A stretch of DNA of 64,000 nucleotides from positions 36,944,844 through 37,008,843 of the forward strand of contig NC_034009.1 of assembly GCF_000346465.2 (NCBI RefSeq). Direction: 5' to 3'. Each line of letters begins with the position of its first letter. Position 1 is the first letter of the stretch. Made by a program: the position numbers and the translations under genes. Positions 22,865 to 34,587 of the stretch are shown here, one piece after another. This stretch comes from Prunus persica (lineage: Eukaryota; Streptophyta; Magnoliopsida; Rosales; Rosaceae). The notes beneath the pieces were generated by a model. The model did not search any database and was not told the DNA's origin. It saw only the letters and a program-made list of their open reading frames with translations.

Positions 22865-25800
22865 AAAATAGAAAGGAAAGGGAAGGGTAGTTGGGGGAAT
22901 GAGCGGGTAACTGCTGGGACAACAACCACTATCATTTTCCTTGCGCTTCACTGCACCACAACACACACAGTTCCCTTCTCTAAACTTTTATGTCACTCTT
23001 TCCCAAAATGCCCCTTCCTCCTTTCACAACGGTCTCTCACCCTGCCTCCCCCCGTAAAGGAAGTTGTCCAGCTGTGATTTGTCCACCTCGCCCATGCTTG
23101 TGTCCGCGTTATTACAAAGCTTGCCCTTTTCTGTTCTTTTGTGTTGTTGTGGCGTCGGACGGTGCCGTTTTGGCGCGGGAATTTAGTAAGGAAAAGCGAC
23201 GGACACAGCCCACCAAGCCACGCTGCCACGTGACATAGAGTGTTGTAACTTTTATTAATTGGGGTTTCGTAAAAGAAAGAAGAGTTATGCTTCGATAAGT
23301 CGCCTATAGTTTGATCAACGGTAGCAAAATATTTAATAAAAAGAGAAATGCCAAGGACAAGTCACTCTGGCGTAAACAACTCTTGTTAGAATAATGTTTT
23401 GGAGAAATTGGTAGTGCTTTGGAAGCACAAGGTGAAATGTCAATGCAGCGTTAAGAATTCATCCAAATCAAATCAATCATAATACATGTATAATTATAAA
23501 TACATACATTCTAAATGTTAGAAAAACAAACCCTCATCTAACATAACATATCAAATTTTGTGTGAACTCGTAACATCGCGTCACGTTAGGACCACAAAAT
23601 ATAGGGCAAATGGGTAAACACGGCAAGTTCGTCCAGAGAAAATTAGGGGAGGGGGGCGATCTAGTGTTGAAAAAAGTGATGGTAGAGAGGTATTAGGGAG
23701 GGAGGACCCGGAGAAGTAAAGTGAGTGGACGGAAAGACCAGTCCCACAAATTAGACAGTGCCAGCTGGTGGTCTCCCACATCACATGGCCTTTTAGTGTC
23801 CATAACCCTCTGGGCCCCACCCTCACTCTGGGGTCAGAAGAAGACTCAGACACAACACACACTCAGACTCCGATGATGATGGCCCCACGATTTTGCAGAA
23901 TTTGTAGCAGTTGAAAAAAAAAAAACCTCATCTTTTTAGTTTGCTGCTTTAAGGATCATGCTCTGGTGTGACTTCTTTAAAAAAAAAAAAAACCAGCTCA
24001 TCTTGTTTTTTATGGTACTAGATAATAGAATCACCCAAAGTCTTGTTAAATTTCTTTGAAAGAAATGTGTCTTTCTCCACCTAAATTTTTTCCCCTTTGT
24101 ATGCTATTGATTACAGCTATTGTAAATGGTAGGCAAAGCCCTTGTGGTGGTTGCATTATTTATTAATTATTTAATTCGAGGATTTAAAAACAACTGTTAG
24201 GAGTAGATGAGCAAGAGCCATCAATGACATCAAAAGTGAGAGTAATTGAAGGTTTGCATTTCAATTTTAGATGGTAGATGCTAATACTTGTTTTGTTTTA
24301 ATCAAAATTCACAAGGGTGAAACCATATCTGGAATTGGGATCCAAATATCCAATCCATATATAGAAGAAGAAAGAAAAAAAGATCTTTAAGAACAAAAAT
24401 AATGTAGACAAGGAGGTCAGCTAGATTATCATACTCAGAAAGCCAAACAAATTTTTTTTTTTTTTTTCTGGTGGGCCAAAGTTGGGATATATAATTTCAT
24501 GTTTCCAGTTTTGTAGGAAGTTGCAGTACCAAAGTTTTGACACAAATGAGTACATTGCATAATGTGGACAAATATTTCTGGTAAATTTCCAGCTTGCCAA
24601 TATATCATATATACATGTTACATACACTTAAACTGAACTTGACCCAAATTCAGAGCTTTCATTATTATTTTTCAACACACACTACCACAGTGATATGAAA
24701 GTTTGAATATGAAACTATTGATCTGCAAGTCAAGGCAGCCAGAGCTTTCATTATTAAGAACTCCGTTGTTGTTGGGATTGCAATCCCTTTGATGCAGCAA
24801 AGGAATGGGAAAATGATTCTTGGGTTTTTGGGGGGTTCTTTTATTATTATTTTTTTCTGAAGTGGTAGACTGCAAGTTAAGCAAGCTGCTCCACACACCA
24901 ATTGTTTCTGCAGAAGTCCTTTATTCAGAATGAAGGGAAGCAAAGGAAAGGGAAAGCTGAAAAAATGATCACCAACACCAAGCTTCCTCTCTGTTCCAAA
25001 CCTAACTTCCCATCTATTGAATTTTCTGAATTCGACCGTTAGCTTGGATGCAGACCAAGCAACTAGAATGAGGCCCCACTTTATATTTATATTGTATTTC
25101 ATTTGTTTGTTTGTTGTGGAAGGCTTAAGTTTGTTGATTAACTGTGTAAGTTATCATAATCTCAACATTTATGTACCTACAAGATGATCTTCATTGACAT
25201 CAAGAAATTAATGTTAGGCTTAACCAAATCAACTTTAAGGAATTTGAAGTTTTAAACAACATTTGCTTTATTGAATGATGACACTTTGACTACTAAAGCT
25301 GGAATTTGAGGCAACAAAAGCTTAAACCTTTTCCATTTAAATTAACTGCCAATATGGAAACAGCTCTGTATCTGATGTGTTCCCTGCAACCAAATCACCA
25401 TGGCACTGTGTGTGCTGCACTGTACACTATTTTGTTTCTTATAATTCTGTATTAAACAAGGCACCAACTTGAGTTTTTTTATTGGGTTCATTTTAGTTTC
25501 ATATCCGAAAGTTGGACCAGTAAGTAAGGCATGTTTCTTTTCCTTTTCTTCTGCAATGCTGAAGAAAAGATTTTAGCTTTGGGCCATCCAAATACCCTGC
25601 TCATAAAAAATTAAAAATAACTGTAACCCAATACTAAGCTCTCATTAGACCACATGATTTTGGGTTTTTTTTTATAAGAGTTTTTCATCTATGCTTCAGA
25701 CAGAGGGCGCTTGCTGCTGCATATGTTGCAGTGTGTTTCTTTATTATATTCCCATCCCTTTTCCTTGTGCTTTCTACCATGTGGAGCTTTGCATCACATG

Positions 25801-26206
25801 CTTCCACCACCTTTACATCACACCATTATTCCCACACCTCCTTTTGATCTCAAGCTCCCCAATTTTTTCTCTCTTCCCTTTTGTTCATTGATCATCATCG
25901 CAAGCAATCCTATCTTGTTTTGCAGAATGATTAGCACTATAATTAAACAGATTTTGGACTATCTTACAGTCCAATCAGCCACTTCCTAGTCACTGAGGAG
26001 TGAGCAGTGAAGTTGTTTAAGTACATTTGTTGAATTATGGTTTCATAGGAGAGAGAGAGAGATATGATTCCAAATTGCACAATTATTAAAGTGGCCCTCT
26101 TGTCTATTTCAAAGTGAATATGCAATCTAATTGTGCTTTCTTTTTAACAGTTGCTTGCAATCCATCATATCTTGTCTTGGATAAACTTTGCAATATTATG
26201 CCTCTA

Positions 26207-26210
<4 letters not shown>

Positions 26211-26247
<37 letters not shown>
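26211..26247. repeat. (CT)n microsatellite
   Basis: This is about 18 CT units in a spacer. Confidence 0.9.
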
Positions 26248-26253
<6 letters not shown>

Positions 26254-26616
26254 CCATATTCTAGCTCTGCGTGTAAAAAGCATTGAGAGTGGAGCAGACA
26301 CAGCATGTGCTAGCTCTGAAAATTTTCATCATTAGCTTCCATCAAAATTTGGTCTTAATTAGTACTTCCATGATGGTTTTTTTTTCTTTCTAAATGGTCT
26401 TAATACTAGAGCACTGTGCCTGTCTTTAGGTGGGTTTTGGGATTATGTTTATCAGTTAAGATGGGCAAACCCACACCTTACTGACTGGTATCCATTCACA
26501 TTAAAATGTTAAATGATTGATGATGCAAATTTGCTGCTTTTTTTTTTCTTTCGGTGGGACAGAGAAATTGCACAACTGGAATGTGCCCTTCTAATTTGTA
26601 AGCCAATGACTCGTTT

Positions 26617-26760
26617 AATAGTGAGGGCCTTATATATAACCCTTATGTGAGATCCTATCTTTTAACCATTGAATCAAACTAACCAACTTGATCCAATGGC
26701 TAACCAATTTGATCCAACAATTAAGAGCCTTACTTAAGGCCATATATAAGGCCCTATAGA
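26617..26760. mobile_element. Foldback MITE-like element (copy 1)
   Basis: The terminal inverted repeats read ATAGTGAGGGCCTTATATA on the left and, reversed and complemented, CTATAGGGCCTTATATATGG on the right. The 140-bp element is largely self-complementary and non-coding. A related copy lies at 60451-60562 in the opposite internal orientation. The superfamily is not assigned because the target duplications are unclear. Confidence 0.6.
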
Positions 26761-27849
26761 ATTCTTGGTAAGGCAATAGCAATTTTGGTCCTCCTCAAAT
26801 CTTCTTCAGGACATGACTTTTCAAGTTTAATCACTTTAATTGGTGCCAAGGTCCTGGCTTTTGCCCAACGAGGTTCAGCATGCAATGGTGGTTCCACCGA
26901 AGCCTGGACAGAGAAGGCAGAGGCTGCATTGATCTAAAGTTGCCCAAAAGATTTTCAGTTCAGGCTTGGTGGACCATCTGTTCTCCATAGGGTCATTTTG
27001 GGCCAACTTTTTTGGTGTTATGGAGGCCCAAAGATCAAATGACAAAACCAACTAAACGGGAACAGCCCAACATATCCACCTTAAACGGGCTCGGAATATA
27101 AAAGGAGGAGAGTGGATAGCATGTTCATGCATTCCATATCCAAGAAGGGGATCAAATTAGCCAAACCATCGGCAAATAAATATGCTTGATTCTTGAAAGG
27201 CCTAAAATCTGTTTTTATAACCCATAAAATACTTATAACTTCCGCAACAAAAAAAAAATTATAACTTTTCATGCTAAAGTTATCTAAAAATACTAACAAA
27301 AGAACCTTACCGAATCGAACAATAGGTGAAACTGTAAAAGATATATATTGGGTCATGAATCATATAAACAACAATACATAGTCCACTTTCATTTTTACAG
27401 AGGAAATTCTTATTGACATTTTAAAATAGTAATCATACACTCGTACAAGTGCAATTTCATGTTTCCATTTTTGTACAAGTCATAGAGCTCAGCCTCAATG
27501 AAATTTCCTGTAAAATCCTACATTCAACCCCATTCTCATTTCAAATCACAAACTTCACCTCTAATAACACCCTATATCACCCTGCTTACCAACATGAATG
27601 GAAAGAAAACACCAACATTATGATGTTGGGTTTTTTTAGGAATAATTTAGTGTCACAGCACTTTCATTCACATGATATGGACCGCATTTTTTTATTTTAT
27701 TTTACGAGGACCATGGTGGAGTGACATCTTTATATTTATAGACGCACCATGTAATACGATGAAATAACACTATCCTTCAAATTAAAAAAATTTAATTGTC
27801 TGCCAAACACTATAATAATAATTTAGAAAAAATAAAAATAAAAATTTGT

Positions 27850-28173
27850 CTGCCAGACGAATAATCAACGTGGTTGACCCTGTCCCTCATTTTCATCTGA
27901 ATCTGAGAGAAGCGAAGGGCGGGGAAGAAGAATCACAATCCTCTTCCGTTTGCTCCGTTGCAGCCTCGCCCTCAACTCCTGCCATCTCCGCCCTTTCAAT
28001 CGTCAGGTACTTTCAGTCGTCTCCTCACTGTCTCTCTGTATTTATCTTATACTTAGACGACTGATTATAACGATGAAGAATCGAATTTTTGGTTAATTTC
28101 TTTTTGGAGGCAAGTGACTTTAGGGTTTTGTTAGCTTTTGGATCTCATTGATAAATCACCATGCTTTCCTGCG

Positions 28174-28217
<44 letters not shown>

Positions 28218-28583
28218 GTGTGTGTTTATATGTGTGTGTGTGTGTGTGTTTATATGTGTGTGTGTATGTGTGCAGAATAGATTTGCATGCAGAATTTCGA
28301 ATCTACTCTACTAGTTTTAGCGCATAATAATTGGAAAGCTCGATGGGCTTACTTTGAAGAACTCTTGTTGTGGCTTGCCTCATCGTAGTGAGCTGAACTA
28401 TTGTACAAAACAATCGTGGAATGACCTTGTGATTCTGTAAGTTTTTGTTACTGAATAAGTAATTAGTGAATAACGGTATTCACTGCAGGGAAAAGGTCTC
28501 TGTGCTGCCTATGCAAGTGCATGAGTTTCTACACAAGTGATGCTTGAAGCCTCTTTGCTAATTGAATTGAGATATCGAGTAAA
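27850..28583 (+). promoter_or_regulatory. LCB1 leader with probable 5' UTR intron
   Basis: A GC-richer exon-like stretch ends CGTCAG at 28006 with a GT donor. A good acceptor (CACTGCAG) ends at 28488, about 95 bp before the LCB1 start. The inferred intron 28007-28488 contains a long TA/TG microsatellite. The donor and acceptor were chosen by eye; RNA data would settle them. Confidence 0.55.
28176..28273. repeat. Compound (TA)n(TG)n microsatellite
   Basis: A TA run (about 28176-28202) passes into interrupted TG runs, with TTTATATG repeated twice. It lies in the inferred 5' UTR intron of LCB1. Confidence 0.9.
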
Positions 28584-31500
28584 ATGGCATCAAGTTTTCT
28601 GAACATAGTGAATGCTACTTTAGATTGGGTGACAGCGACTTTGGATGCTCCCTCTTCTCGAGCTATTGTTTTTGGAGTTCCTATTGGCGGTACTAGCTTC
28701 TCCAGATCCTAATAACTGCTTATTGCTTACCAACGTAAAATAATGTTTGTGCTGAACAAAGTTTTGTTTATTTGGCCTTTTTCTTGCAGGACATTTATTT
28801 GTAGAAGTTCTTCTTTTCTTAGTCATTGTTTTTCTACTTTCCCAGAAAAGTTACAAGCCACCTAAGCGGCCTTTAACAGAGAAGGTTTGTATGAGAGATT
28901 GCAACCCTTTTGTCTCCTTGAATAGTTATCTCTTTGCCTGCACCCCTTATTTTATTTTTCAATTTTTCCAAATGAATGGTTTCGGTTTCTTAGTTACTTA
29001 ACAAAGTAAGGATGGGAGAAGTGCCGAGGCATTGTTATGTCTAGATTATATCCCTAGTGGGGTTTTTATGAAAAAATATGCATGCGGACAGATTTAGCGT
29101 TAACCTTTTGTCTCATTGAATGGAATTTGTAGTGATGCCACTTTACATGTTTTGTGCTTGTCACATTTTAACTTTCCCTTGAAAAGGTTTAGTATGGTAT
29201 GCTTCTGATTTTTATCTGAGGGGTATCCTGGTTTCTTAATTGAACTTGGCTGGTGTATCTGATATCTGTAGGAAATAGATGAGCTATGTGAGGAATGGGT
29301 TCCTGAATCTCTTATTCCTCCTATCACTGAAGAGATGCAGTATGAACCCCCAGTGTTGGAAAGGTGAGTGAGATTAGTCCTAATCTCGTCATAAAATGAT
29401 CTCCATATTTTTGTGGTCAAAATATATGCTTTCATTTGTATGTACCTTTTTCCAAATTTCTTGAAGATAGAGTGAGATGAGTTCCTTTAACAATAGTGTG
29501 TGTTTTCCCACACAAAATGGTCCTGGATCTTTTTCTACATGTTTTACCCTGGTGTCTAATAATTTCTACATGTTCCTTGTGTAAGCAAAGCATTTTAGTG
29601 GATTTTCTACAATTCATATTCTAAGGTTTTGGGTGAAAATTGAACAATGTCTTCATTGTTCTAAAGATTTCTGCTAATGAGTGGAATTTTTTCAGTGCTG
29701 CAGGGCCACATGCAATAATCAATGGTAAAGAAGTCGTGAACTTTGCTGCAGCAAATTATCTTGGATTGATAGGACATGAGAAATTACTTGTAAGGGATAG
29801 CTTTTCAAATTACTGATATACTTTTTCTTCATGAATAATTGCTTAAATAGAGCATTTATAGCAGTGTCTAATCTCAGGAGTCATGTACCTCTGCATTGGA
29901 GAAATATGGTGTTGGTTCCTGTGGTCCTCGTGGGTTTTATGGAACAATTGGTATGCCTCAACTACCATGAGATAAAGTATTGATGTTTTTTTTCTTTTCA
30001 TATATTTAATATTAGTTAATTATTTATTTATAAAGGTAGACAACTCGCAGTCTATTTTATAATTTTTATTTCATTTTATTTTGTATCAGATGTTCACCTT
30101 GATTGTGAGGCAAGAATAGCAAAGTTTTTGGGAACTCCTGACTCAATTGTCTATTCGTATGGACTGTCTACCATGTTCAGTGCAATTCCCGCATTTTGCA
30201 AGAAAGGAGATATTATTGTTGTGTGAGTATGCATAATATTGTTCATTTTAAGTATTCCAGTCTCTTTTTTTCTTTTTTTTCGTGTTGTAGAACTTGTTTT
30301 GTTTAGTTGAAGAGTTTGTCATGAAAGGAAAAAATATGGATAACATGGAAAATGTGTTATACTTTAAGCAAATGCTTGAATCTTTTAATTGTTATTATGG
30401 TTCAAGATTAAGGCCTCTAAAATTACTGAAGAGTTACTCGTAAACCTTATGATTTTACTCTAGTCTGCATTGATTACTTGTTTTTCTCTGTTTCTTTGCT
30501 TGATTTAAGAACTTTTATTGAAATATGATGCCCACTGGTTTTTTATTGTATGACTTTGTCTAGATACATGGAGTTCAATATACTCAAGCTTTGTTTTGAT
30601 ATTTTTGAAGTACTATATATGTATGTGAACTTTCTGGTGCTGTACTTTCCTGATCCTAGCATTCATGGAGCTTATGCTGCTAAAAAGCTTTCTTGAAAAT
30701 TTCTGTTTAAATATGAATTTACATGTAAAGCGGTTTATGTTTCTCCTTTTCTAGGGATGAAGGAGTCCATTGGGGAATTCAAAATGGTCTATATCTTTCT
30801 AGAAGTACAATTGTGTACTTCAAGCACAATGACATGGAATCTTTAAGAAATACTCTGGAGAAAATCACTGTGAAGAATCAGCGGGCTAAGAAATTGAGGC
30901 GCTACATCGTGGTTGAAGCTGTGTACCAGGTATCTCAGTCTATTAAGTGTATCAAATTTCATTTAATTAATTATGGTTTTTATATTAGCGGCAAGACGAA
31001 AATGCAATTTAAAAGCAAGGGCTATTTTAGAAATTGAACGAAGTGTCTTTTTAGCCATGAATGTTGCCATTGGCATGTTAGCATTTTGTCCCGAGTTTTC
31101 CTGAGAATTGAAGTAGCTGATGCAATTATAAGTATGCTGATTCCTATTTGGAATATTATTGACTTTTATGTATTTATTATTCTAATCTAAAATTTGCAGA
31201 ATTCTGGCCAAATAGCCCCCTTGGACGAGATTGTTAAATTGAAGGAGAAATATAGGTTTCGTGTTGTATTGGATGAGAGCAACTCATTTGGTGTGCTTGG
31301 AAAAGCTGGAAGAGGTCTCACTGAATTCTGTGGGGTTCCGGTATTTTTCAGAAATCCTTTTTTTTTTTTTTCAATCTCCCTTAACTGTTGATCTATTATA
31401 TGTTTGTGATTTCTGGTGGTGTGATATTGCAGGTAGAAAAAATTGATATTATTACTGCTGCAATGGGACACGCATTAGCCACAGAAGGAGGATTCTGCAC

Positions 31501-32441
31501 TGGAAGTGCTAGAGTCACTGATCACCAAGTATGGTCATTGAAATTTATGAAACTGAATTTTGGTTACTGGAATTTATACTACTAACCAGTTAGTAGATCA
31601 TCATTGCGCTGGTAGATGCCACACTTGTATGTACATGCGGACACACACACACTTTATTAAATTTTTTTCTCTTCCAAAATCTCCAAAACAATAAAATTTT
31701 GGGGTATGGTCTTTGGCAGCGATTGAGCAGTTCTGGGTACGTCTTTTCTGCTTCTTTGCCCCCATATCTTGCAAGTGGTGCCATTACTGCCATTGATGTC
31801 CTTGAGGAAAACCCTGATCTGATAACAAAGCTGAAGAAAAACATTGCTGTATTATGGAAAGGTCTGTTCTTGGTCTCCTCTTCACATGCATAGTTTGTTG
31901 CTTTGTATTCCTTATCTGGATAGTTTTCATCACTGTGGTTTACTCATCGATGATCAATTGCCTTGGCATCCCTGTTGCTTTGGTAGATCATTTACCACCT
32001 GCCTTACACTGTGATGCTCTTGATTGAGAAATGTGCTGTGATGTGCAGGTTTGTCAGGTATACTTGGCCTCTCATTAGCGAGCAATCCTGAATCACCCAT
32101 TGTTTTTCTTAGACTAGAGAAGTCAACAGGTTCCGTGAAGAGTGACCTACAACTCCTTGAAGATATTTCTGACCGTGTAAGTAAATGGTTATATCTTAAT
32201 TACACTTAGCTGAATAAATTTCTGCTACTCTTATTTCTTATTCACAATGGTTGTGGTTCTGCAGTTGTTGAAGGAATATTCCATTTTTGTGGTGACCTCC
32301 AAAAGGTCAACCCTTGATAAATGTCGTCTGCCCGTAGGAATTAGATTGTTTGTTTCTGCTGCCCATTTGGAATCTGATCTGCTCAAGGCATCCGAATCGC
32401 TAAAAAGGGTTGCAGAATTGGTGCTGAAGGATCATATTTGA
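28584..32441 (+). CDS. LCB1: Serine palmitoyltransferase subunit 1 (long-chain base biosynthesis 1)
   Basis: LCB1 forms the ER-membrane heterodimer with LCB2 that condenses serine and palmitoyl-CoA to 3-ketosphinganine, the first step of sphingolipid synthesis. The 12 exons are 28584-28689, 28790-28884, 29272-29363, 29696-29789, 29878-29950, 30090-30222, 30755-30929, 31200-31340, 31433-31528, 31720-31861, 32049-32176 and 32265-32441, all GT-AG with matching phases, giving 483 aa (Arabidopsis 482). There is one hydrophobic segment near residues 36-52. The class II aminotransferase fold follows. The conserved Cys in [10 protein letters not shown] is residue 144, the position mutated in human SPTLC1 neuropathy. 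As in the family, the catalytic PLP lysine is absent (it is in LCB2). Start Met matches the MAS... family start. Confidence 0.97.
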
Positions 32442-33347
32442 CTGGTGGACGCCTGATTTCTCTCGCTTACACATGCACTTGGACAGGATCTGGATGCAGG
32501 AGCACCCCCAGTGTCTTTGTGAAGATGCCCTTCGATGGTTGAACAGTTTTGTAATGCAGACTAACAAAGAAAGGCCTTCGAATGTGGATAATTTATGCGA
32601 TAGAGATATGATTAAATTAAAATTGCAGTGTTTTTTGTCCCTTTTTTGACATGTGAAAAGTCAGTCTAGAACACAGGTGTATTTTTTATTTGTTCGCAAT
32701 GCCGTGGAAATTTTCACGTCACTCGTGTACATTTGTTGTTCTTGGTGCTGTCTTATGAATTCTTTACCCTTTTAGTGGGAATGAAGGAAATATTAATCAT
32801 TCTACCTTTTGGATATTCGAATGTGTTAAGGCATTAATATCTGGGACTCTGTTACTTGTGAATTGAATATCTTGATATCCTTAGCTCTTACTCCCCTCGG
32901 ATGTCTTATGAACTGAGGTACGAGGCCGAAAAACCTATTTTTTTGATAAAATAATATTCCAAATTATTATAATGTACAGAGAGGAAGATCGAATTCGGAA
33001 GACAGGACGGGCACACTTATATGGCCCAGCCCACATCTACGTATTTTTGTTTTACTTTAAAAGGAAAATAAAAATGAAAAGAAAAAAATCCCACACACCC
33101 GCGCTTTTGGACCGACAAAAGGAGCAGAATCCGCGTAAGATTGACTCTATGGTGGTACGGTACGGGTCTACTGCTCTGGCGCATAGAAGTTTCTCGAATT
33201 GTTGTTCTTTACTCAATCTATAACTTCGTGGATTATCATTGAAATTTGACGACGTAGAAGAAAGAGAGAGAACTTACATTTGATTGATTGTTTCCTAGCC
33301 AGAACAGAAGAGGTCTTGTTTGCTTCTTCCTTCGCGCCACACACACA
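32442..33347. other. Spacer between LCB1 and SCE1
   Basis: This holds the LCB1 3' untranslated region and the SCE1 promoter. I see no gene. A CTCTGGCGCATAGAAG segment near 33173 begins the likely SCE1 leader. Confidence 0.5.
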
Positions 33348-33368
33348 ACACAGAGAGAGAGAGAGAGA
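33348..33368 (+). repeat. (GA)n tract abutting the SCE1 start codon
   Basis: CACAGAGAGAGAGAGAGAGA runs straight into the SCE1 ATG at 33369, so the repeat forms the last 20 bases of the leader. Confidence 0.85.
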
Positions 33369-34587
33369 ATGTCCGGAGGGATCGCGCGCGGTCGTCTCGC
33401 CGAGGAGCGAAAAGCCTGGCGTAAGAATCACCCCCATGTCCGTACTTACAACCATCACCTAATTCTCCATTTTTATTGTTATCAAATTATTTTAAAATTT
33501 CAATTTCAACGCCTTACCCTTTTTTTATGCTTTAAAATTAGGGTTTTGTGGCGAAGCCAGAGACTGGTCCAGATGGCGCCATCAATTTGATGATCTGGCA
33601 GTGCATCATCCCTGGCAAGAGCTCTGTGAGTCCTCTTCTTCTATTTCCTCTAAGAATTTTGCAGGACAATCAGAGATATAGCTAAAGTTGGGGCCTTTAG
33701 AGATTTTAATTTAGAAATTGTTGTGTTACATTAGATCAGTTTTCAAATTTTATGGGTTTTCTGATACGTATGATCAAAGCCGTCAGAGATTTTATTCTAC
33801 TTATTCTAGTAGAGTATCTGAAAACTATATAAGAGGGGCTAATAATAATTGAATGAATACTGGAGGTGGGAGGAGTGTTAATTTAATTATAGCAACTTAT
33901 TGAACACATTCTACCGAAGATAAGTTCACATCTTTTGCTTCATAGAGACTGACATTGGGAAAGTTTATTTTCATGATAGTGGTTACTGGTTGCTGGTGTA
34001 ACATTCATATCAGAAATTTTCTTAATATCTTTTTTTGTTTTGTTTTTTGTTTTGGTATTGATCTTGTTGCTATTGCAGACTGATTGGGAAGGTGGCTACT
34101 TTCCACTTACACTTCACTTCAGTGAGGATTACCCCAGCAAGCCCCCTAAGTGTAAGTTCCCACAGGGCTTTTTCCACCCCAATGTCTATCCTTCTGGAAC
34201 TGTTTGTCTTTCGATTCTCAACGAGGACAGTGTAAGTAATCAGCACTGCTCTAACCGGTCGATGGAGATTGTCGTAATTGGTGAATTCATTTTAATGTGA
34301 ATATATTTTTCAGGGGTGGAGGCCAGCCATTACAGTGAAGCAAATCCTAGTAGGCATTCAGGATTTGCTAGATCAACCCAACCCTGCTGATCCAGCACAA
34401 ACTGACGGTTATCAGCTCTTCATCCAGGTTTAACTTTACATTGAATTCTAGTTGCTGCATATTCTCTGTTGTGACAGCTTGTGAAACTTGACCTATGTTT
34501 GAGCAATTTGACCCCAATGTGCAGGAACCGGCTGAGTACAAGCGAAGAGTGCGGCAGCAGGCAAAGCAATATCCACCTGTTCTATGA
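33369..34587 (+). CDS. SCE1: SUMO-conjugating enzyme E2 (UBC9 homologue)
   Basis: SCE1 takes SUMO from the SAE1/SAE2 E1 enzyme as a thioester and passes it to lysines in target proteins, in nucleus and cytoplasm. The five exons are 33369-33437, 33542-33625, 34079-34231, 34314-34427 and 34525-34587. All join in phase 0 and give 160 aa, exactly the length of Arabidopsis SCE1. The UBC fold is complete, with HPN (FHPNVYPSG) and active-site Cys94 in SGTVCLSIL. The N-terminal SUMO-binding helix ([19 protein letters not shown]) is intact. The first intron uses a weak donor, GTCCGT, but family alignment (NHPH-GFVAKP) supports it. It lies in the same direction as LCB1, 0.9 kb downstream. Confidence 0.96.

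Larger units (their letters stand above)
22863..27840. other. Intergenic region between KIN-4A and LCB1
   Basis: This 5-kb spacer lies between two divergently transcribed genes. It holds poly-A/T runs (23911, 23979, 24451), a CT microsatellite at 26211-26247 and a foldback MITE at 26617-26760. The open frames around 24421-25102 and 25691-25989 are compositionally AT-rich and show no domain, so I call no gene. Confidence 0.6.

Noticed and set aside
24421..25102. Minus-strand open frames in the KIN-4A/LCB1 spacer
   Set aside because: No domain, overlapping frames, AT-driven composition and no splice-supported extension.
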